11,077 nucleotides of DNA, taken from contig DMRT01000271.1 in NCBI GenBank assembly GCA_003455235.1, forward strand, positions 1 through 11,077. The letters run 5' to 3'. The notes beneath the pieces were generated by a model that searched no databases, was not told the origin of the DNA, and worked only from the letters and a program-made list of their open reading frames with translations. Below are positions 7,075 to 11,077 of the stretch, piece by piece. Positions within the stretch are counted from its first letter, which is position 1; each line of letters starts with the position of its first letter. The translations under genes were made by a program, and so were the position numbers. The DNA comes from Chitinophagaceae bacterium (GTDB lineage Bacteria; Bacteroidota; Bacteroidia; Chitinophagales; Chitinophagaceae).

Positions 7075-9081
7075 TTAATACAGCTTTTTCTCCTTCTCGT
7101 ACCGGTCCTGTTCCATGATGCGGTTAATGGCGTCCATCATGTTGAAGAAAAACTCCAGGCTGTTGCTGTGGTTGCCGCTGATGTTCAGGGTGGTGGTGGA
7201 CTGTATCATGCCGTCTTTGAGGCGGCTCTCCATATTCAGGTCGCCCAGGTTCTTCGACAGGTAGTCGGTGATCTGTTTGTTTACATCGGTGCTTACCTGT
7301 GTAGCGATTTTATCCACGAGTTTTTTACTGTTGATGCTGAGCGAATAATTGTTGCTGAGTATTGAGTTCTTCGATTTTTCATCCGTGGCAAAGCCGGTAT
7401 TGTTTTTGGTCATATCGATCACTTCTTTTGAGGTGGTGATCACCACTTTGCCGTCTTTCACTATAAAGTACAGGCTGCTGAAAGGCATTTCCCCTTCTTT
7501 AAAAGCCAGTTCATAATACCCGTCTTTTTCTTTGTAGTTGTAGCCGTCTTTTTCAGCGTATTTCAGCGGCAGGCTCGCCACTTTTTTCATAAAATCCTCT
7601 TTCCGGGTTTCCAGCGCAAAGGTAAAACTCGGTGACAGTTCTTTCTTTGTCTTCTTAACTTCCTTGCGGTTGAATTCATCATCGTATTCGTAATCGGTGT
7701 AGTTCATGATCTGCGGCTTCATGTCGTGCATTACAAATATATAATTGCCCGGCAGCAGGTCGGCAATGGCTTTTTCGTCAATGATGATTTCGAGGAGGTC
7801 GATGTATACATCCACGATCTCGGTATATTCACGCATGTGCAGGGTGCTGGCCATGTACTTTTTCAGGTACATGTAATAATACTGTGCCATGGCTTCGCTG
7901 TTGATGCTCATGGAAAAATACCCGATGTTATCCGGGTTTACGTAGCCGGCCAGGCTGTTGCTCTGCCTGCTGTTCATTACGCCGGCAGCGAGGGAAGCCA
8001 TTTTGCTGTTGGCCGAATAGCTTTTGCTTTCCATGCGCAGCTTGTCTTTTTCAAAATACATGTTCACGGCCGAATTAAAGTCGCCGGAAGTGTCGGTGTC
8101 ACTGGGCCGGTAATTGCGCAGCAGGTTATAGGCGCCCCTGGAAAAATAACTCCAGTATTGTTCCATCAGGGTTTCGGTATTGATCCAGATACTGGCGTGG
8201 GCGGCCGGGTCAATTACTTTTTTATATCCTTCATTGTCTTTAATGGAACGTATCTTTTGTGCAAAGGCATTGCTCATGATGCTTTCAGCGGCTGCTTCCT
8301 GCTGTTTGCGGGCAATCATTTCCTGTTGCTGCTGCCACAGTTCCCACTTCATGTTGCTGATGCTGTCGCGGATGCGCTCCTGTTCTTCTTCCTTTAGTTT
8401 TTCTTCCTCGCTTTGCATGGGTGCCAGTTCTATTTCCATGCTGGCGCTGTCCGATTCGGCCACGGTGGTATCCACGGCCTGCGGGATAATGGCGGCCAAT
8501 GAGTCGATGACGGCAACCGCAGTATCATAAGCCACGGTACTGTCAAGCACGGCTATGGTGCTGTCTGCGCTGTTCGAATTGTAATAATTGTCCCAGTAAT
8601 TACGCCGGTTCTGGTAGCTGGCGTTTACAATGATGGCGGTGGTTTTGTTCCACCCGATGTATGTGTCATCTGAAACGGGCAGAAAACTAAAGCCATTTTT
8701 TTTGATGGTATTCTTGCGGGCGCTGTAATTGGCCTTTACCAGTTTCAGGAACTGGGCCTCGTTCTTCAGCGGCAGCAGGGTTACAAAATTGATGCAGGTA
8801 TCTTCATTGGTTACGTACTGGTAAATGTCCTGTTCAAAATTAATTCCGATATTCTGTAAGGAGGTAAGGGTATCAATATGCAGCAGTTTGAATACATTGT
8901 CCTTGATGAATCCATAGCTGTCGAGTTTTTTTACCGGCAGGGCTTTGCTGAAATTTTCGCCGGAGTATTTTACCACCATCACGGCGGAGGATGGTACCCG
9001 GTTCAGCTGGTTCTGGGCATGGAGGGCGGTGCCGGTAAGGCAGGCAAGGATCAGGCAACGAATGAACTTTTTCATTTGCAT
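7075..9081 (-). CDS. DUF4836-like secreted protein with internal coiled coil
   Basis: The protein resembles the DUF4836 family, known mainly from Bacteroidota and without assigned function; I judge this by pattern and not by search. It has 668 residues. A signal peptide ends near HAQ/N (residue 23), with no lipobox. Residues 28-45 (VPSSAVMVVKYSGENFSK) match the typical opening in which such a protein begins with a short strand and a 'V/K-x-x-G' turn. About 168-212 is a low-complexity segment full of DST, DTAV, DSL and DTTV. About 223-268 is a strongly charged Glu/Gln-rich helix, likely a coiled coil. A second alpha/beta part follows (about 285-645), with a basic/acidic tail. The annotated start overlaps the lipoprotein stop by 1 nt (TGATG); a second in-frame ATG (M3, base 9075) gives the cleaner MKKF signal start. 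It is the middle gene of the operon. Confidence 0.75.
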   Translation of the reverse strand: MQMKKFIRCLILACLTGTALHAQNQLNRVPSSAVMVVKYSGENFSKALPVKKLDSYGFIKDNVFKLLHIDTLTSLQNIGINFEQDIYQYVTNEDTCINFVTLLPLKNEAQFLKLVKANYSARKNTIKKNGFSFLPVSDDTYIGWNKTTAIIVNASYQNRRNYWDNYYNSNSADSTIAVLDSTVAYDTAVAVIDSLAAIIPQAVDTTVAESDSASMEIELAPMQSEEEKLKEEEQERIRDSISNMKWELWQQQQEMIARKQQEAAAESIMSNAFAQKIRSIKDNEGYKKVIDPAAHASIWINTETLMEQYWSYFSRGAYNLLRNYRPSDTDTSGDFNSAVNMYFEKDKLRMESKSYSANSKMASLAAGVMNSRQSNSLAGYVNPDNIGYFSMSINSEAMAQYYYMYLKKYMASTLHMREYTEIVDVYIDLLEIIIDEKAIADLLPGNYIFVMHDMKPQIMNYTDYEYDDEFNRKEVKKTKKELSPSFTFALETRKEDFMKKVASLPLKYAEKDGYNYKEKDGYYELAFKEGEMPFSSLYFIVKDGKVVITTSKEVIDMTKNNTGFATDEKSKNSILSNNYSLSINSKKLVDKIATQVSTDVNKQITDYLSKNLGDLNMESRLKDGMIQSTTTLNISGNHSNSLEFFFNMMDAINRIMEQDRYEKEKKLY

Positions 9082-9743
9082 CAGTTTGTCAGGTTAATTT
9101 TATTTTCGATCGATTTTTTTTCATGGATCACATCCAGCGCATTCAGCTTCAACATCACCGCTTTTTTACTGGGAGCAATTTTTGTTTCTTTATTGCTGGC
9201 GGCCGACACGGTAGATTCAAATTTGAACACAGCGGTGTAATTGGCTGTGGCAAAAATCTCCTTGTCGGCATTGCTCAGCTTTTTATAATCTTCTTTGAAC
9301 GCATATTTATTGATGCGTTCAAAAACGCCGGTATTGTAGTCGTAAAATTTGTCCGGAGCTTTTTTGCCCGCATTCTCTTTGGTATAAATTCCCTTTACCG
9401 CATCATTCAGCCTGCCCACATTTTTAAAATTACAGCTGATGCTGGCAATGAAATTATCAAAGTCCACCGATGTTTTCACGTTGCTGATGCCCGGGGTTTT
9501 GGCCACGGTTTTTTCAATATCGGTAAGCCGGCTTTTTATTTCTTCTTTAGACGGAACATCATGCCCATTGATGGTCTTCATCTTCATGATGGAGTTAAGC
9601 CTTGTTTTGCTCTTGCTGAGATTAAGCACCAGCTGGAAGTCGCCTGAGCCATCCGTTTTCAGGAAGACCTGCTCCACTATTTCAAAACAACCGGAAAGAG
9701 AAACCAGGCAGGAAAGAAGAAATAAACGGGCTACGAGTTTCAT
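9081..9743 (-). CDS. Lipoprotein of unknown function, first gene of envelope operon
   Basis: No named family is recognised with confidence. From ATG at 9743 the product has 220 residues, with a lipoprotein signal MKLVARLFLLSCLVSLSGC whose lipobox LSGC puts the lipidated cysteine at 19. The residues after it (FEIVEQ) lack the acidic or lysine-rich surface-export signal of Bacteroidota, so the protein probably stays facing the periplasm. The mature start FLKTDGSGDFQLVLNLS resembles the DGSG beta-hairpin opening of LppM-like and other bacterial lipoproteins, which is only a loose likeness. The rest is mixed alpha/beta with a lysine-rich second half. A TTG at 9752 extends the frame by three codons, but the -7 promoter element at 9760-9767 lies so close that the ATG is preferred. 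The stop overlaps the next gene by 1 nt. Confidence 0.8.
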   Translation of the reverse strand: MKLVARLFLLSCLVSLSGCFEIVEQVFLKTDGSGDFQLVLNLSKSKTRLNSIMKMKTINGHDVPSKEEIKSRLTDIEKTVAKTPGISNVKTSVDFDNFIASISCNFKNVGRLNDAVKGIYTKENAGKKAPDKFYDYNTGVFERINKYAFKEDYKKLSNADKEIFATANYTAVFKFESTVSAASNKETKIAPSKKAVMLKLNALDVIHEKKSIENKINLTN

Positions 9744-9759
9744 ACGGGTCAAGTTACGG

Positions 9760-9767
9760 CAAAACTA
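9760..9767 (-). promoter_or_regulatory. Bacteroidota -7 promoter element TAGTTTTG for the envelope operon
   Basis: On the minus strand TAGTTTTG matches TAnnTTTG exactly. A transcript starting about 6 nt downstream would have a leader of roughly 10 nt before the ATG at 9743. The element sits in the short gap after the VOC gene, so the three-gene operon probably has its own start. The -33 region would fall in the end of the VOC gene and shows no clear TTTG. Confidence 0.55.
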
Positions 9768-9782
9768 GGTAAAAAACTGTCA

Positions 9783-10172
9783 TCAGCTGCGCTGGATCAG
9801 GTCCCACAGGTTCCCGTACAGGTCTTCAAAAACGGCCACGGTTCCATAGGGTTCCGTAACCGGCTGCCTGACAAAACGGATATTGCGTCCTGTCATTTTT
9901 TGGTAATCCCGCCAGAAATCATCGGTGTACAGGAACAGGAATACCCGCCCACCTGTTTGGTTGCCCACCCGGCTTCGCTGTTCTTCATTGGCTGCCTTTG
10001 CCAGCAGCAAACAACAGTGCCCTTCGCCCCTTGGCTTCACCAGCACCCAGCGTTTGCTATCACTCAGTGTGCTGTCTTCAATAAGTTCAAAATCCAGTTT
10101 CCCGGTATAGAATGCGATGGCTTCATCATAGTCGTTTACTACAAGCGCTAAATGGGCAATGTGCTGGTTCAT
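9783..10172 (-). CDS. VOC superfamily (glyoxalase/bleomycin-resistance fold) protein
   Basis: VOC proteins are small metal-dependent or binding proteins with paired beta-alpha-beta-beta-beta modules; members include glyoxalase I, dioxygenases and antibiotic-binding proteins. The 129 residues contain both modules: HIAHLALVVNDYDEAIAFYTGKL (4-26) opens the first, and RNIRFVRQPV...GTVAVFEDLYGNLWDLI (96-126) closes the second. H7 is at the usual first metal-ligand position, and E116 or D124 may serve as the last; a complete ligand set is not certain. FEDLYGNLWDLI is the characteristic end of this subgroup. The substrate cannot be told from the sequence. Its ATG begins 1 nt after the stop of the RteC-domain gene, so the two are probably one transcription unit with coupled translation. 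Confidence 0.88.
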   Translation of the reverse strand: MNQHIAHLALVVNDYDEAIAFYTGKLDFELIEDSTLSDSKRWVLVKPRGEGHCCLLLAKAANEEQRSRVGNQTGGRVFLFLYTDDFWRDYQKMTGRNIRFVRQPVTEPYGTVAVFEDLYGNLWDLIQRS

Positions 10173-10173
10173 G

Positions 10174-10791
10174 TTAGTATCCGGGCGAAAGATTGTTGAA
10201 TGCCGTAAAACTATGCAATGTTCCTTTTACCCTTTCTTTTTTGTTTTTGGGTATCAGTTTTTCCAGTTCCTGCTCTATGTACAAGCGGTATTTCCGGTAG
10301 CCAATGAGGCAGGCGGCGGTATAGCCCGGCGGCAGGGGACCGGTATATTTGCAGGATGATTTTCCCGGAACATGATGAAGGTTTTTGGGCCGCATAAAAT
10401 AAGCAGCATCCCGGTCGGTTTGCCCGCTGTGGTAATACTCGCAGAAATCCCTGTTGCGCTCCATAAACTTCTCCACCCGCTGCAACTGGTATAGCCAGTA
10501 ACTGAGCAGCTGCTCATTATCATGCGCCGGCCTGAACAGCACGGCCTGGTACAGCAACATATAATATTCCATTGAGGCGATGAACAACGGCTTGATGTGT
10601 TTGAAGAAATGGATCTCATCGGCCTGCTTTCCAAACATAAAGGATTCAGAAACCTGTTTGACCCGGTTCCAGTATCCCAGTGAAATGGTAAAACATTCTT
10701 CCACCAGCATCATCTCATTATGACAGCACGATTCCACCTTGCTGATCTCTTCCTGCATGCGGACATACAGTTGCATTGAACGGAGGTTCAT
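10174..10791 (-). CDS. RteC-domain protein
   Basis: RteC was described as a regulator in the Bacteroides conjugative transposon CTnDOT, where it activates excision genes after tetracycline induction; many chromosomal RteC-domain proteins of unknown role exist in Bacteroidota. The 205-residue product is largely helical. EIHFFKHIKPLFIASMEYY (59-77) is the hallmark segment of the family, and YYHSGQTDRDAAYFMRP (119-135) matches the second conserved block (YYR-x-G-x-T-x-x-D-x-x-YF-x-R). The last helix, about 158-180, fits the family's C-terminal part. It is at the short end for the family, but no frameshift is visible. Two cysteines lie at 22-23 (SCCHNE). No mobile-element genes (integrase, tetQ, rteA/rteB, mob) are in the window, so it appears to act outside a conjugative transposon. 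The VOC gene follows 1 nt after its stop. Confidence 0.82.
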   Translation of the reverse strand: MNLRSMQLYVRMQEEISKVESCCHNEMMLVEECFTISLGYWNRVKQVSESFMFGKQADEIHFFKHIKPLFIASMEYYMLLYQAVLFRPAHDNEQLLSYWLYQLQRVEKFMERNRDFCEYYHSGQTDRDAAYFMRPKNLHHVPGKSSCKYTGPLPPGYTAACLIGYRKYRLYIEQELEKLIPKNKKERVKGTLHSFTAFNNLSPGY

Positions 10792-10823
10792 GATCTTTTA
10801 TTTGATGAAGTGATCAATACCGG

Positions 10824-10873
10824 CACACCGCTGCGCTGCAATGCATGTTGCAGGTACGGGTATGACCGGTGTG
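10824..10873. repeat. Nested inverted repeats upstream of the RteC-domain gene
   Basis: An outer inverted repeat CACACCG (10824-10830) / CGGTGTG (10867-10873) encloses an inner one, CTGCAA (10836-10841) / TTGCAG (10848-10853) with the 6-bp spacer TGCATG. All arms are perfect. The structure lies 9 nt after the stop of the T9SS-domain gene and 33 nt before the RteC-gene start. No T run follows, so it may be an operator or a U-less 3' hairpin. Confidence 0.4.
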
Positions 10874-10881
10874 GATGATGG

Positions 10882-11077
10882 TTATTGCTTAATGATCTTC
10901 TGTTTCCAGCATTTGCCGCCTGCGGCAATACTGATGAAATAGATTCCGGCAGCCATTGAAGGAGGCAGTTTCAATTCCCATTTGTTTCCTGGCAGCCTTG
11001 CCTGTTGCTGGCCGATAAGCTGTCCCTGTGCGTTGATGATCCTTACCTGCACGGATGCAAGTTCCCCGGGTACCGAC
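10882..11077 (-). CDS. C-terminal end of a T9SS-secreted protein (type A sorting domain)
   Basis: Only the last 64 residues are in the window; the 5' part lies to the right. The minus strand reads VQVRIINAQGQLIGQQ, then a short loop, WELKLPPSMAAGIYFISI and finally KCWKQKIIKQ before TAA (10882-10884). This is the pattern of the type IX secretion C-terminal sorting domain: a strand with x-N-x-x-G-Q, a central L-x-L-P/S-x-x-x-x-G-I-Y strand, and a basic K-x-I-I-K end. The protein is therefore exported by the Por/T9SS machinery across the outer membrane and released or anchored after cleavage of this tail. What the cargo part does cannot be seen here. Confidence 0.85.
   Translation of the reverse strand, partial: SVPGELASVQVRIINAQGQLIGQQQARLPGNKWELKLPPSMAAGIYFISIAAGGKCWKQKIIKQ

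Noticed and set aside
7726..8397. Plus-strand open frame of 223 codons
   Set aside because: It is antisense to the DUF4836-like gene. Its His/Val/Ala-rich composition is what the complement of biased codons gives, and no start signal is seen.
9744..9752. TTG start at 9752 for the lipoprotein
   Set aside because: It would begin at or before the probable transcript start set by TAGTTTTG at 9760-9767, and the ATG at 9743 gives a normal 18-residue lipoprotein signal.
10174..10791. Conjugative transposon of the CTnDOT type
   Set aside because: The RteC-domain gene alone is not evidence: there is no integrase, excisionase, mobilisation or tra gene, no attachment repeat, and the neighbours look chromosomal.

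Overview
The window looks like chromosomal DNA of a member of the phylum Bacteroidota, most likely the family Chitinophagaceae. The supports are a type IX secretion (T9SS) C-terminal sorting domain, an M4 metalloprotease of the Bacteroidota type, a DUF4836-like envelope protein, an RteC-domain protein, the CcmB/CcmC/CcmD arrangement, and several candidate -7 promoter elements of the Bacteroidota form TAnnTTTG. The placement rests on protein character only; there is no rRNA or other phylogenetic marker here.

Layout. Positions 1-1534 (minus) hold the N-terminal 511 residues of a secreted thermolysin-like protease whose 3' end lies left of the window. A 198-bp divergent spacer separates it from a plus-strand block: ccmB (1733-2389), ccmC/ccsA-like (2532-3236, TTG start), a CcmD-family small membrane protein (3226-3447) and glutamate dehydrogenase (3493-4914). 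A strong stem-loop flanked by A and T runs (4934-4968) closes this block and faces a convergent minus-strand gene for a small secreted protein (5034-5432).

Positions 5721-9743 (minus) form a very tightly packed three-gene operon, transcribed right to left: a lipoprotein, a 668-residue DUF4836-like secreted protein, and a 450-residue protein anchored by one N-terminal membrane helix. The genes overlap by 1 nt or are 1 nt apart, and a good TAGTTTTG element precedes the first. Next come a VOC/glyoxalase-fold protein (9783-10172) and an RteC-domain protein (10174-10791), again 1 nt apart. The window ends with the last 64 residues of a T9SS-secreted protein (10882-11077, minus).

How the genes work together. 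The CcmB/C/D proteins belong to haem delivery for c-type cytochrome maturation, but the CcmA ATPase and the CcmE chaperone are not in the window, and the tryptophan-rich haem motif of CcmC looks disrupted. The lipoprotein/DUF4836/anchored-protein operon is the best candidate here for an undescribed system: three envelope proteins of unknown function, translationally coupled, two of which share an N-terminal pattern. The RteC-VOC pair is a second uncharacterised coupling. I see no tRNA, rRNA, CRISPR array, transposase or integrase.
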